Shown: positions 44,002 to 52,451, counted from the first letter of the stretch. The stretch: 64,000 nt of DNA from Syntrophomonas wolfei subsp. methylbutyratica (GCF_001570625.1 NZ_BBQT01000001.1:186001-250000); one strand, 5' to 3'. Notes: generated by a model from the sequence alone, not told the origin. Numbers and translations: made by a program.

Positions 44002-46203
44002 TTATTCGATTTTAAATGGCATGGCTATTGCTGCATTTAGCGGGGTTTTCTGGGCTGATTTCAATTCTTTATCAATATAAAGGGTATATACAGCCCCAGC
44101 GGTATATGCCGATTGTGCCTGCACCTTGACGGTGGTGTTGTTATCTGACCAGATAAAATCTTTTAGCGGTACTTTGCTGCCCTGAGCATCTTTCACATAG
44201 ATATACTGCGCGGCCCCAGTGGTATCAACCGCCTGGTTAAACCTAATAGTCCAGCTCTTCTGCGCCTCTACCGGCCAGTTTTCGTAACCCTGCTTCCAAT
44301 TTGGCTTGCGGCCAATATTAATAGTATAAGTGCGATTGGTACGGTCATCCTGGATTACTACTATATCCACCCGATTATCCCAACCGACAGCAAGATTAGA
44401 TATCACCCCACCATTCTGCGGCACGCCATTAAGCTTGATGTCTGTCGTGGCACCAGATACTGCGGTGGGCACCACTTTAACTGCATCGATGCTGTTTTCT
44501 ACCGCTACATTATAAGCATAACTAGTCCCACTAAACCCAGTCAAGTATTCATTACCGCTCCCATCTGCTTTACCTTTCACGCTCAGGGCGGTCAGAGGAT
44601 CAGCCAGGCGCAGGCGTCTGATATTAATGTTATAGGTAAGATCGTCCTTGCCAGATTCGCTGACTACCACTTCTACTTTATTCTGTCCTGGATCAACCGC
44701 CAGATTTATTACCCCGTCATTCTGGATCACGCCGTTCAGCTTGACTACGGCAGTTGCTCCAGAAACCGGATCTGGAGTAATTTTAACCGCCTCCAATGGA
44801 TTCTCCACAGTCATCTCATAGCCGGTAGTTTCCGGAGTAAAGCAGGTAAGCAGCTGCGGCCCGCTGCCGTCCGCCGCTTGTACCTTCAAACCGTTAAGGG
44901 GGCGGGCCAGCAGGGGAACACCTTCCACCTGTACCGGAACAGAATTGTCCTGAGGCTCTATCCCTAGCTGGAAGCTGTCATTAGCTCCCCAGCCCCATAC
45001 CGTGCCATCGTTTTTATAGGCCAGGGAGTACCCCCACCCGGCAGCGATGGACACAACCCCGCTGATATTGTTGGTCACTACCGGAGTAAAACTATCATCT
45101 TGCTCTCCGTTACCCAAGCAGCCGTAGTTATACCCCCAGGCCCGGATGCTTTCATCGTTTTTCATTACAACTAGGCTATGCAATGTACCACAGGAGATCT
45201 TATCTACACCTTCAAGAAAACCCAAATCATTTACCCCGTGGACCTGCAGCGGGGTCGAACTAAACTCTTCTGTATCTGCGGTTAGGCCGTCACCCAGGCA
45301 ACCCACATAGTGCCTGTATCCCCAGGCCCATACTGTACCGTCGTTCTTAAGCGCCAGGGAAAATGATTCTCCGGCAGCGATGCTAATTATATTAGTCAGG
45401 TTTAATACCTGAACTGGATACATTTCATCAGGGTAATCTTCGCCATTACCCAGGACACCGTTAGTACCCCTACCCCAGGCCCATACCGTACCATCGTTCT
45501 TCAACGCCAAACTATGATAGAGGCCGCAAGTGATAGCTTTAACATTATCCAGCTCGCCTGCGCCCCCCAGGCCCTTGACTTTTCCGGGGGTTTTTATGTA
45601 GGATTCTTCGCTTCCCCTGCCCAATATACCTCCAGTCCCATCATTATTCTTCCCCCATGCCCATACCGTACCGTCCTCATCCAAAGCCAGGGAGAAAAAC
45701 CTTCCACAGGCTACAGCTTTCATATTCTCCAGGTTTGGTATCTGCTGCGGTGTTTTGTGCGGTCCCATGGACAGATTACCCAACTGGCCGTCTTGATTAT
45801 CTCCCCATCCCCATACAGTACCGTCGTTTTTCACGCCCAGGGAATGCCGTTCCCCGCAAGCAAACTGTTTAAACCCCTGATTGAACCCTTCATTCGTTAT
45901 CAAAACCGGGGGCATTTGACCATTTCGCTGGTCCCCTTCTCCAATTATATCGCCATTGCCCACCTGACCATAATCATTTTTTCCCCACCCCCAGAGCTTC
46001 TGGTCCTGTCTGAGGGCGAAACTGGTTGCGTCGCCTGCCACTACCTGAGGTGCTATTAACGTGGTTCCCGGCACTGGCGAACAGTCCCTAACCATAGAAT
46101 CCTGTGCTGCCACCGGCATAACCGTTCCCAGACTCAAAAGCAAAGACAACAATAATACCAATGCGACAGATCCACCACTACGTTTTAAATGGTTTCGTTT
46201 CAC
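44002..46203 (-). CDS. Secreted RCC1-type beta-propeller protein with SbsA-type C-terminus
   Basis: Signal peptide (SVALVLLLSLLLSLGTVMPVAA). Seven RCC1/ATS1-type blades occupy about residues 58-425, each with a core like HSLALKNDGTVWAWG ... LGNG, which would complete a seven-bladed propeller. Two cadherin-like beta-sandwich segments follow (about 440-530 and 540-625, e.g. NPLEAVKITPDPVSGATAVV). The shared C-terminal domain is last (AQKSWTIRFNQAVDTTGAAQ, VYTLYIDKELKSAQKTPLNA). Probably a surface protein. Ligand unknown. The 46204-46339 gap before it holds only AT-rich promoter-like DNA. Confidence 0.87.
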   Translation of the reverse strand: MKRNHLKRSGGSVALVLLLSLLLSLGTVMPVAAQDSMVRDCSPVPGTTLIAPQVVAGDATSFALRQDQKLWGWGKNDYGQVGNGDIIGEGDQRNGQMPPVLITNEGFNQGFKQFACGERHSLGVKNDGTVWGWGDNQDGQLGNLSMGPHKTPQQIPNLENMKAVACGRFFSLALDEDGTVWAWGKNNDGTGGILGRGSEESYIKTPGKVKGLGGAGELDNVKAITCGLYHSLALKNDGTVWAWGRGTNGVLGNGEDYPDEMYPVQVLNLTNIISIAAGESFSLALKNDGTVWAWGYRHYVGCLGDGLTADTEEFSSTPLQVHGVNDLGFLEGVDKISCGTLHSLVVMKNDESIRAWGYNYGCLGNGEQDDSFTPVVTNNISGVVSIAAGWGYSLAYKNDGTVWGWGANDSFQLGIEPQDNSVPVQVEGVPLLARPLNGLKVQAADGSGPQLLTCFTPETTGYEMTVENPLEAVKITPDPVSGATAVVKLNGVIQNDGVINLAVDPGQNKVEVVVSESGKDDLTYNINIRRLRLADPLTALSVKGKADGSGNEYLTGFSGTSYAYNVAVENSIDAVKVVPTAVSGATTDIKLNGVPQNGGVISNLAVGWDNRVDIVVIQDDRTNRTYTINIGRKPNWKQGYENWPVEAQKSWTIRFNQAVDTTGAAQYIYVKDAQGSKVPLKDFIWSDNNTTVKVQAQSAYTAGAVYTLYIDKELKSAQKTPLNAAIAMPFKIE

Positions 46204-46339
46204 AACAAAATCCCTTCCTTTCTTATTGGTGAATTTTAGTATTTAATATTATACAATTCTATTTCTATTAATATTTTCCTTCTTAGTATAAAGATTCTTT
46301 TCTTAGTTGTTTAAATAAGGGTAAGTTATGAAAATAATT

Positions 46340-46369
46340 CTCCCCCGGAAAAACATCTCTCCAGGGGAG
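46340..46369 (-). terminator. Terminator-like hairpin
   Basis: CTCCCCTGG and CCGGGGGAG pair on the minus strand around a 12-base loop, followed by AATTATTTT. It is similar in sequence to the terminator at 43897-43928 and lies between the phage capsid remnant and the RCC1-type gene. Confidence 0.6.
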
Positions 46370-46435
46370 CAAAATCGTTACTTTCAGCTTTAATTCATAT
46401 GAGTTCAGGTTAGGCCCTCGGTCTTATTAATCATA

Positions 46436-46466
46436 CAATAAGTTAACAACTTAAGTGCCTGGCACC
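46436..46466. repeat. REP family A arm at the broken end of a phage capsid gene
   Basis: CAATAAGTTAACAACTTAAG then TGCCTGGCACC, with one change from the usual arm (AAGTTAAC for AACTTAAC). It lies 7 bases past the premature end of the capsid remnant. Confidence 0.88.
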
Positions 46467-46473
46467 GTTAAAC

Positions 46474-47031
46474 TTAAACCGAGGTCTTGACCGGCCTGTT
46501 TAAAAGGGTGTCCGGCTCTCCTGCATTGACCGAAGGCTGCCACAGGTACTGACCCTGACCGTCTTTAAGCTTTCTGATTTCCTTTACCGTGGCATCGTTG
46601 GTGATAAAGACCGCCCGCTTACGGTAAGGAGATTTAAGGGAATAAAAGAGGTCGAATATCTCATCCATCTTAATAGCTGCTGCAGTAGTAGTTACCCCAG
46701 TCTCCCCGCCGTAGGTATCGTCAAAGATACCAGTGGGTTTGCCTCCACCATCTCCTACTAAAAAGGCTTCTTCTTACTTAGCCCCGATGCGGCGGGCGAA
46801 CTCTTTAGCAATATAGCTTTCCAGGTTGAAGATACTGTCGTTTAACAGTTCTTCGGAAACCTTAATCATGGTAGCCACTTTATAGGCTCCGATGGAAACC
46901 TGGCCGAAGGCATCGTCAGCATCGGGGATAAGCCCTTCTTCATCCACCCAAGAAGCAGTGCCCTTTGAAGCTACCACCGGAATTTTCTTATCTCCACTGG
47001 AAGTGGTAATTACCTTGGCCAGCTGGCGCAT
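46474..47031 (-). pseudogene. HK97-type major capsid protein fragment
   Basis: Two in-frame pieces separated by a TAA at 46774-46776. The upstream piece reads VVASKGTASWVDEEGLIPDA, then YKVATMIKVSEELLNDSIFN and LESYIAKEFARRIG. The downstream piece reads EEAFLVGDGGGKPTGIFDDT, then MDEIFDLFYSLKSPYRKRAV and GQYLWQPSVNAGEP. Together these follow the HK97 capsid fold order. The first part of the protein and the last residues are missing. Reading through the stop restores a continuous family match, so the stop is a disabling mutation. Confidence 0.85.
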
Positions 47032-47034
47032 GAG

Positions 47035-47190
47035 GTTTTTCTTTCAGCACTCCCGGATGTTCCAGCACCACACTGGGCCGAGCATCATTGGCAAATAGTT
47101 TAGAGCCATATTCTTCGGTGGCCAGGGCCATACCGATGGAGTTCTTGGCCATGGCTATTGGGGAGTAACCCACTAAGCCATCAAAGCCAC
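47035..47190 (-). pseudogene. HK97-type phage portal protein fragment
   Basis: GFDGLVGYSPIAMAKNSIGM then ALATEEYGSKLFANDARPSV and LEHPG is a typical stretch from the middle of HK97-family portal proteins. The frame then breaks and continues into capsid sequence, so a deletion has fused portal to capsid and removed the portal C-terminus and any protease gene between them. Order and strand agree with a normal packaging-head module. Confidence 0.8.
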
Positions 47191-47307
47191 CTCCTTAAAA
47201 ATGAGCATGAAAAAAGCACCTACCGTTTGGCAGATGCTTTAGTTTTTACGTTTACGCTTTAATCAGTAACCGTTTAAGCTAGTTTGTAAAAAGATAACAT
47301 TAATTAG

Positions 47308-48150
47308 TTAGTTAAAATCAGCCATATTCCACAACATAAACACTGCATTTTTTATTTCATCCCAGGAAATATCATCAGCATAGGTATATTTCTTTTGGTA
47401 TCTGATCCACGATTCGTACATATTTTTATCTGCCAGAGTCTCTTGTAAGATGGTTTCCCCATCCGGTAAAAGCTCTTGTGTTCCCCGGCTTTGAGCCGTT
47501 GCATTAACCGCCTCGGCCAATGTTTTAGCATCGATGGTTTGCCCTCTTAGCTTTGAGAGGATATACAGATCATAAAAATCCCGCATCCTTGAATTGGCAA
47601 TACCCCTTGCAAGAATAGTTTCCAGCTTTTCAGCAATGACTGTTTCGATGTTATAGGCAAGTATATCTATGCTCCTGTTTTCCAATAATAAATCAAACCT
47701 GTACACTACTTCCTTAGGAGTAATAACATCACCAGCAGTTATATCAACTTTAAGGGGAATACGGGCGCCACCAAATCTGGCTTCAAGTGATACCCTGACC
47801 CCGCTATAATCTGCTTCATCACGTATTTCTTCCGCATTTTCCAGCACAATGGTCACACCATCATCCACAGGCACGGATAGGATAGAACTAAAAATATCTT
47901 GAACCGTTTCTAGCGATAAAGGATAGCTTTTTATAGTAGCATCCATGTCAATGGTTGAGCGGATATCAATGCCTACTACAGCTGCTACGAGCATTCCGCC
48001 TTTTAATATAAAGTTATTCCTAAATTCCGATAGGGCTATCCTTTCAAGTAACCGCTCTAGCATATAGTTTCTTAACAAAATTTGTGCGTTAATCCCTTTT
48101 TCCCGGGCCATGTTTCTAATTAAATCTTTAAGCTGTGTTAAATTTTTCAT
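47308..48150 (-). CDS. abiEii: AbiEii-type nucleotidyltransferase toxin
   Basis: Toxin of the AbiE type IV toxin-antitoxin and phage-defence family, a nucleotidyltransferase of the DUF1814/AbiEii group. Motifs: the start region FRNNFILKGGMLVA (nucleotidyltransferase GG motif) and RSTIDMDATIK (metal-binding acidic residues). Later VIAEKLETILARGIANSRMR then DFYDLYIL is the conserved C-terminal block. The 280-residue length is normal. The start overlaps the antitoxin stop by 4 bases (ATGA), so expression is coupled. Located between prophage fragments. Confidence 0.92.
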   Translation of the reverse strand: MKNLTQLKDLIRNMAREKGINAQILLRNYMLERLLERIALSEFRNNFILKGGMLVAAVVGIDIRSTIDMDATIKSYPLSLETVQDIFSSILSVPVDDGVTIVLENAEEIRDEADYSGVRVSLEARFGGARIPLKVDITAGDVITPKEVVYRFDLLLENRSIDILAYNIETVIAEKLETILARGIANSRMRDFYDLYILSKLRGQTIDAKTLAEAVNATAQSRGTQELLPDGETILQETLADKNMYESWIRYQKKYTYADDISWDEIKNAVFMLWNMADFN

Positions 48151-48740
48151 AACAAAATCTCCAGGTATCCCCTTAATGTATTTTGAACGTTTAATTTCCC
48201 TGCATACCTTAACAGTAATGGAATGTTTTTATCCTTTTGTTTTAGATATCTTCTGATGGCATCATTTAAAATTGCTACATCCATATTGTTGCGATTACGG
48301 ACGATATCACAGATAGTTCTTTCTCTATTGTAGATTTGGATCAGCCTTCCGTATAAGGTTTTCCCCTCAGTGACCCCCAGTTGGTAAAGCTCCTTTTTGA
48401 CTGTATATACTTTTACGCCTACCTTTCTTAGATGAGTAGCATTATATCCATAAGGAACAGTTACCGACCATTCGATGGGATCCCTGTCAGTCAAGTCATG
48501 TAAATACAAGGCAGTTTCATGAGAGAAAATAATTCTGCGGTTTTTGGCCTGCAACCTGTACATCTCATCATCAAAAGTATCCGGAGCTAGGTAAACTCCT
48601 CTGGAGACTCTCTCAAGTTTATCTTCTTTGACAAATAAGGCTAGGTAATGCCTTGGGACATTTTTAGCATCCACGTCTTCTGTTAATACCAGGCCATTCT
48701 TCTTTTCGATAAGTTTGTTCAGTTGGGCTCTGTAGTTCAT
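48147..48740 (-). CDS. abiEi: AbiEi-type antitoxin and autorepressor
   Basis: N-terminal winged helix (KKNGLVLTEDVDAKNVPRHY, then LERVSRGVYLAPDTFDDE) followed by the AbiEi C-terminal domain (RRIIFSHETALYLHDLTDRD, ERTICDIVRNRNNMD). AbiEi proteins neutralise the toxin indirectly and repress their own promoter by binding inverted repeats. Such repeats frame the promoter here. Length 197 is normal. First gene of the two-gene operon. Confidence 0.92.
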   Translation of the reverse strand: MNYRAQLNKLIEKKNGLVLTEDVDAKNVPRHYLALFVKEDKLERVSRGVYLAPDTFDDEMYRLQAKNRRIIFSHETALYLHDLTDRDPIEWSVTVPYGYNATHLRKVGVKVYTVKKELYQLGVTEGKTLYGRLIQIYNRERTICDIVRNRNNMDVAILNDAIRRYLKQKDKNIPLLLRYAGKLNVQNTLRGYLEILL

Positions 48741-48752
48741 TTGATCAACCCC

Positions 48753-48798
48753 TTTACAACTACGCTATAATTATATCTGATTTGAGCGTAATTGTAAA
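48753..48798 (-). promoter_or_regulatory. abiE promoter framed by an AbiEi-type inverted repeat
   Basis: On the minus strand: TTTACA (48798-48793), 17-base spacer, TATAAT (48775-48770). The 14-base sequence TTTACAATTACGCT (48798-48785) and its near-complement AGCGTAGTTGTAAA (48766-48753, one mismatch) lie on either side of the -10 box. Binding at both arms would occlude polymerase, the mechanism known for AbiEi. The rest of the 48741-48876 gap holds nothing else recognisable. Confidence 0.85.
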
Positions 48799-48876
48799 AC
48801 CTAATTTCCTGCAACTATTTTAGCTTTTCTAAATCCCTCCAACCACGAATTTGTCGATTTATGCTTACAGTAAAAT

Positions 48877-48906
48877 TATTATCCCTACTAAAATAAAATC
48901 CAAACC
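48877..48906 (+). repeat. RIT left terminal inverted repeat
   Basis: 30 bp, exact complement of 52295-52324. It overlaps no gene and begins 62 bases before the end of the third recombinase gene (48968). Confidence 0.93.
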
Positions 48907-48967
48907 CATGTGAAAATTCGCTGTAATTAACTATTTTTTCGCATTAATGGTTTGGAGTTTATTTTGC

Positions 48968-50014
48968 TTACTTTTTGCTCAGTTTACTGATTCCGCACAA
49001 AGAAGATATGCTTGTATCTGTATTCTTCCATTTTGCGGTAACTTTTTTATCATTTTCGCTTTCAAGTGTTGCCATTGCTTTTGCCTCCTGTTCAATCGTT
49101 ATATCCATGTAAATCATAGTAGTTTGAAGCTGAGCATGACCAAGCAAAAATGATATCTGAACTATATTCATTCCGTCTTCAAGCCAATGGGAGGCTTTTG
49201 CATGACGAAACTGGTGTGCATGCAAATCCTCTGGTATATCCGGATTCTTCGCATGGCCAGAAGTAGCATGTTTTTTTAACATCTTTGAAACTGCAGCCTG
49301 GGTCATCTTAATATGAGTTCCTTTAATCTTAGAATAGAACAGGTACGCTTCTGGATCAGGGATATTACCATGAAATAAAACTATATATTTTTTCAAATGT
49401 GCGACTGCCTTTGGCAACAAATACAGTGTTCTTAGCTTATTGCCTTTACCCACGACATTTATATACGCTTTTCCGTTAAGACAAATGTTTTTAATTTGCA
49501 GCGATAAGGCTTCATCTAAACGAATAGCAGTTGCATAAAGCAGGATTATTAATGTAAGATCCCGTACTCCTGTCTTTGTTGTGCCATCGGGTTCTTCCAT
49601 AAGAGTCTTAATTGCACTGCGGGATAAGCCATTGACCTTACGGTTTTTTCTCTTTCTCAATCTTATGGTTGCCGCCCCATTGGATAAATCTGAATATTTT
49701 ACATCACGAGATGCCAGATATTTTAAAAATGCCCGTAAAGATGCAAGCCGGTTGTTGCATGTCTCAGGACTACAGTTTCGTATTTCTGTCAGCCATACAA
49801 GCCATCGCTCAATTTTTTCTTTATCGAAACAGCTTGCCTCAAAACATTCAAGCGTTATACCGGACTGTTCTAGAAAGCCAACATATAAAGTCAAGGCATT
49901 CTCATAGGAGCGGAGTGTGTGCGGACTACCGGTAAGGTGATTTGGAGCATACTCTCTGAGAAACAGAGAAATATATTTTGCAATGTCGACAGCTTCCGTT
50001 TTAGCTTTCTTCAT
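48968..50014 (-). CDS. ritC: RIT tyrosine recombinase, third gene (RitC)
   Basis: Phage-integrase fold. An N-terminal SAM-like DNA-binding domain (about 10-120) precedes the catalytic domain: Arg in ATAIRLDEALSL, Lys in VVGKGNKLRTLYL, His-x-x-Arg in HAHQFRHAKASHWL, His in LGHAQLQTTMIYM, with Tyr in that last block. Starts inside the end of the second recombinase gene (14-base overlap) after GGAGGTGA. Length 348. Confidence 0.9.
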   Translation of the reverse strand: MKKAKTEAVDIAKYISLFLREYAPNHLTGSPHTLRSYENALTLYVGFLEQSGITLECFEASCFDKEKIERWLVWLTEIRNCSPETCNNRLASLRAFLKYLASRDVKYSDLSNGAATIRLRKRKNRKVNGLSRSAIKTLMEEPDGTTKTGVRDLTLIILLYATAIRLDEALSLQIKNICLNGKAYINVVGKGNKLRTLYLLPKAVAHLKKYIVLFHGNIPDPEAYLFYSKIKGTHIKMTQAAVSKMLKKHATSGHAKNPDIPEDLHAHQFRHAKASHWLEDGMNIVQISFLLGHAQLQTTMIYMDITIEQEAKAMATLESENDKKVTAKWKNTDTSISSLCGISKLSKK

Positions 50015-50969
50015 ATTCAGTCACCTCCGGAATGATATCATCAAATCCTTGCTGACTGTGTGAAGCAATCGTATCAGCTAATGCTGGAATCAGAGAGTAG
50101 TAATATTTTGTACTCTCCAGCTGCATATGTCCCATGCTTTTACTAAGATAAAGAAATTTATCTGAAAACCCAAAACCCTCATGTGTCCACGAATTTATAT
50201 TTCTGATTGCGTAATTATGTCTGAGATCATAGGGATTAGCGTGGTCACGGTTGACTTTATCCCATATCCTTCTGAATACCAAAGGAGACCATTCCTGGTA
50301 AAAAGGAACCGTTGCTGTATATGCAAAGAAATATGTTCTTGAAGGAAAGATTTTTTCAATTACACTGTTGTAACTCTTTAAAATCTCAAGCATGGATTCA
50401 TGTAGCGCAACATAGTGCTGGTCTACACCCTTAGATTCTTTTATATCAATGACACCATTAACGAGATCCATATTTTCAGTTGCCAACAGTCTAGCTTCAA
50501 CCGTTCTCATTCCAGTGCTGAAGATGAGTCTGAAAAAAACGGAAACAGTAAGCCGTCGGGCAGCTGTTAACTGATTAGGTGCTTTTGATACTTCATTATC
50601 GCATTCTGCAAAAAACGATGAAAGCTCTTCATCTGTAAATGCATGAGGTATATATGTTCTATGGCACTCTGCCTTAATCAGTTCAGGAACAACGAGGGAA
50701 CATATCTTTCGCTGATTCAGAAATTCGACTAATTTAGCAATGATATAGGTTCTGCAATAGCAGGAAATGGATTTTTCTGTTTTGCGCTGAATACACCAGC
50801 TGTCAATCATGTCCTGAGTTATTCCTTCTATCTTCGGAAAGTTTTCAAGACAATGACGGTCAAAATATAGCATCAGCTTATCATTAGCCTTATTCCAACG
50901 GTCGGATGCAATACGAAAGTCTCGGAATGGTTGTATAAGTACTTTCCTGGATGCGCTTATTTCAAACAT
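50001..50969 (-). CDS. ritB: RIT tyrosine recombinase, second gene (RitB)
   Basis: Catalytic residues: Arg in FSTGMRTVEARLL, the box III block NPYDLRHNYAIRN, and the box with Tyr MGHMQLESTKYYYSL. I start it at ATG 50969 (MFEISASRKVLIQ), 10 bases from GGAAG, which overlaps the first gene by 13 bases. A longer reading to 51020 is unlikely. Length about 322. In box III the usual His-x-x-Arg reads DLRH, with Asp in place of His. Confidence 0.88.
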   Translation of the reverse strand: MFEISASRKVLIQPFRDFRIASDRWNKANDKLMLYFDRHCLENFPKIEGITQDMIDSWCIQRKTEKSISCYCRTYIIAKLVEFLNQRKICSLVVPELIKAECHRTYIPHAFTDEELSSFFAECDNEVSKAPNQLTAARRLTVSVFFRLIFSTGMRTVEARLLATENMDLVNGVIDIKESKGVDQHYVALHESMLEILKSYNSVIEKIFPSRTYFFAYTATVPFYQEWSPLVFRRIWDKVNRDHANPYDLRHNYAIRNINSWTHEGFGFSDKFLYLSKSMGHMQLESTKYYYSLIPALADTIASHSQQGFDDIIPEVTEYEES

Positions 50970-52198
50970 GATTGAAACACTTCCTTTGCCATAGGAAAAT
51001 CTTCTACGGAAAGAGCACACTCTCTCAGGTGTTTCATGTCAGCATGAAGATATGACGATAATGATTCCGGTGCCGTATGTCCCATAGTTCTGGTGATGAC
51101 TGGCTGTGGAACTCCATTTGACAACAATTTTATAGCTAAATGATGTCTGAATATATGGGTCCCTTTTCTACGGCCTTTCTCTTGTCTTATATTTGCGGCT
51201 GACATTATTTTTTTCACACTATAGCCGATGCCATCCGTTGTAAGGTTATTGTGCGGCGCTCTTGAATCAAGAAATAGATAAGGTGAAGCGCTCATTGGAC
51301 GTTCATTGATGCAATAATCATAAATAGCGTTTCCAACTACAGGGAGAAGCGGGATCTCCAATGGTTGGGATGTTTTCTGCTGGACAATGCGAATTCTGTC
51401 ATTATTCCAATCGATAAATTCCAGTTGCATACATGCAATATCTATTCCTCTAAGACCTGTATGCAGCAAAAGGCGCCCAACAGCACGGTCTTTACAAGAT
51501 AAAGAATAATTGCTGTCTTCCAATACCTGCCGGATTTTAGCTGCTTCACCGTCTGTAAGATAATCAATGTTTTTTCGGGCAATCCGCAGGTTTGGAATAT
51601 ATGCAAGAATTCTAGTGGCTTCTTCGTTCCCGGATTCAGAAAGGATTTTAAAAAAACGTATTATATTTGCACAAAGTGAACCAGATCTTTTTCTTACACC
51701 GTCTGCAAAAAAACAGGTTAGTACATCTTTTTCGGTTACATCCGAAAGTGAAGTGGCTCCTTTACATTGCAGTTCATACAGGAAAGAAGAAATCTTTGTC
51801 CTATAGGATGCAACTGTGGAGCTTTTTAGTCCTTTGCAAGTCTGTGTCTCAAAGTCCTCATACAGTTGCTTATACTCGCTGCTGAGCTTTGTATATGCAG
51901 ACTTTATTTTCCAAAACGAAGAATAACTCTTTTTATTGTCCGGAAAGTTTCCGTGAAGATGAAACTGCTCCAGCTTGCCTATAATTGCCCTGACCTCATG
52001 AAGATAAGTTGGGCTGTAACTCTGATCGACATACCATTGGTAAACATCTTCGTATGTGGTCCAGTTATGATTACTGGCATTATCAGTAATCTGCTTGATA
52101 GTAGTTTTGTAACGATTGACATATGTTTCTGCATAATCATGCTCACGCAGATATGTCAAGAGCTCATCGTGATGAATGAGTAAGTAATTAATATCCAT
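50957..52198 (-). CDS. ritA: RIT tyrosine recombinase, first gene (RitA)
   Basis: Longest of the three (413 residues). The N-terminal part is DNA-binding. The catalytic domain has Arg in LLLHTGLRGIDIACM, Lys in QQKTSQPLEIPL, His-x-x-Arg in THIFRHHLAIKLL and MGHTAPESLSSYLHAD with His and Tyr. The ribosome site AAAGGAGGTATCTC precedes the ATG. The 52199-52294 gap to the right terminal repeat is AT-rich and probably carries the promoter. Confidence 0.9.
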   Translation of the reverse strand: MDINYLLIHHDELLTYLREHDYAETYVNRYKTTIKQITDNASNHNWTTYEDVYQWYVDQSYSPTYLHEVRAIIGKLEQFHLHGNFPDNKKSYSSFWKIKSAYTKLSSEYKQLYEDFETQTCKGLKSSTVASYRTKISSFLYELQCKGATSLSDVTEKDVLTCFFADGVRKRSGSLCANIIRFFKILSESGNEEATRILAYIPNLRIARKNIDYLTDGEAAKIRQVLEDSNYSLSCKDRAVGRLLLHTGLRGIDIACMQLEFIDWNNDRIRIVQQKTSQPLEIPLLPVVGNAIYDYCINERPMSASPYLFLDSRAPHNNLTTDGIGYSVKKIMSAANIRQEKGRRKGTHIFRHHLAIKLLSNGVPQPVITRTMGHTAPESLSSYLHADMKHLRECALSVEDFPMAKEVFQSCLK

Positions 52199-52294
52199 GA
52201 GATACCTCCTTTTTCAAAAAGTATCTCAAGGAGTGTGAATAAAATCAAAACATTTATAGGATTTTAGATGGATATTTAATGATTTTTTATGTGT

Positions 52295-52324
52295 GGTTTG
52301 GATTTTATTTTAGTAGGGATAATA
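52295..52324 (+). repeat. RIT right terminal inverted repeat
   Basis: 30 bp, exact complement of 48877-48906. Its outermost two bases are also part of the palindrome at 52323-52354. Confidence 0.93.
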
Positions 52325-52354
52325 TTGCTTATCAGTACGTACTGATAAGCAATA
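52323..52354. repeat. 32-bp perfect palindrome at the RIT edge
   Basis: Each 16-base half reads TATTGCTTATCAGTAC; the halves meet without a loop. It covers the stop codon of the terminase remnant and touches the RIT right end. On the far side of the element (48861-48871) TATGCTTACAGTA partially resembles one half. It may be the insertion target or a terminator of the old phage operon. Confidence 0.8.
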
Positions 52355-52451
52355 GCCCCCGCGCATCATAGACCGATTTTTCGCTAACCCCTTCATTCCG
52401 GATACACCGGTCAAGAGCCATGATCATAGCCACCGCACCGTCAATCGCCAA
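52332..52451 (-). pseudogene. C-terminal fragment of phage terminase large subunit
   Basis: Reading LAIDGAVAMIMALDRCIRNE then GVSEKSVYDARGLLLISTY and TGA. The KIDGAVAMIMALDR block and the SVYD-RG-L ending are typical of HK97-type terminase large subunits. Nothing of the ATPase or nuclease catalytic core remains. On the same strand as the portal and capsid fragments 5 kb away, it marks the original phage packaging region into which AbiE and the RIT element now fall. Confidence 0.75.

Larger units (their letters stand above)
48877..52324 (-). mobile_element. RIT (recombinase-in-trio) element
   Basis: Three overlapping tyrosine recombinase genes bounded by perfect 30-bp terminal inverted repeats: 48877-48906 begins TATTATCCCTACTAAAATAA, and 52295-52324 is its exact complement. 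Total length 3448 bp. The gene trio and terminal repeats are the definition of RIT elements. No target duplication is obvious. It sits directly at the 3' end of a terminase remnant. All three genes are open with catalytic residues present, so it may be active. Confidence 0.92.

Noticed and set aside
47308-48740. AbiE pair considered as part of the RIT element cargo
   Set aside because: Both genes lie outside the perfect terminal inverted repeats, so they are separate from the element.
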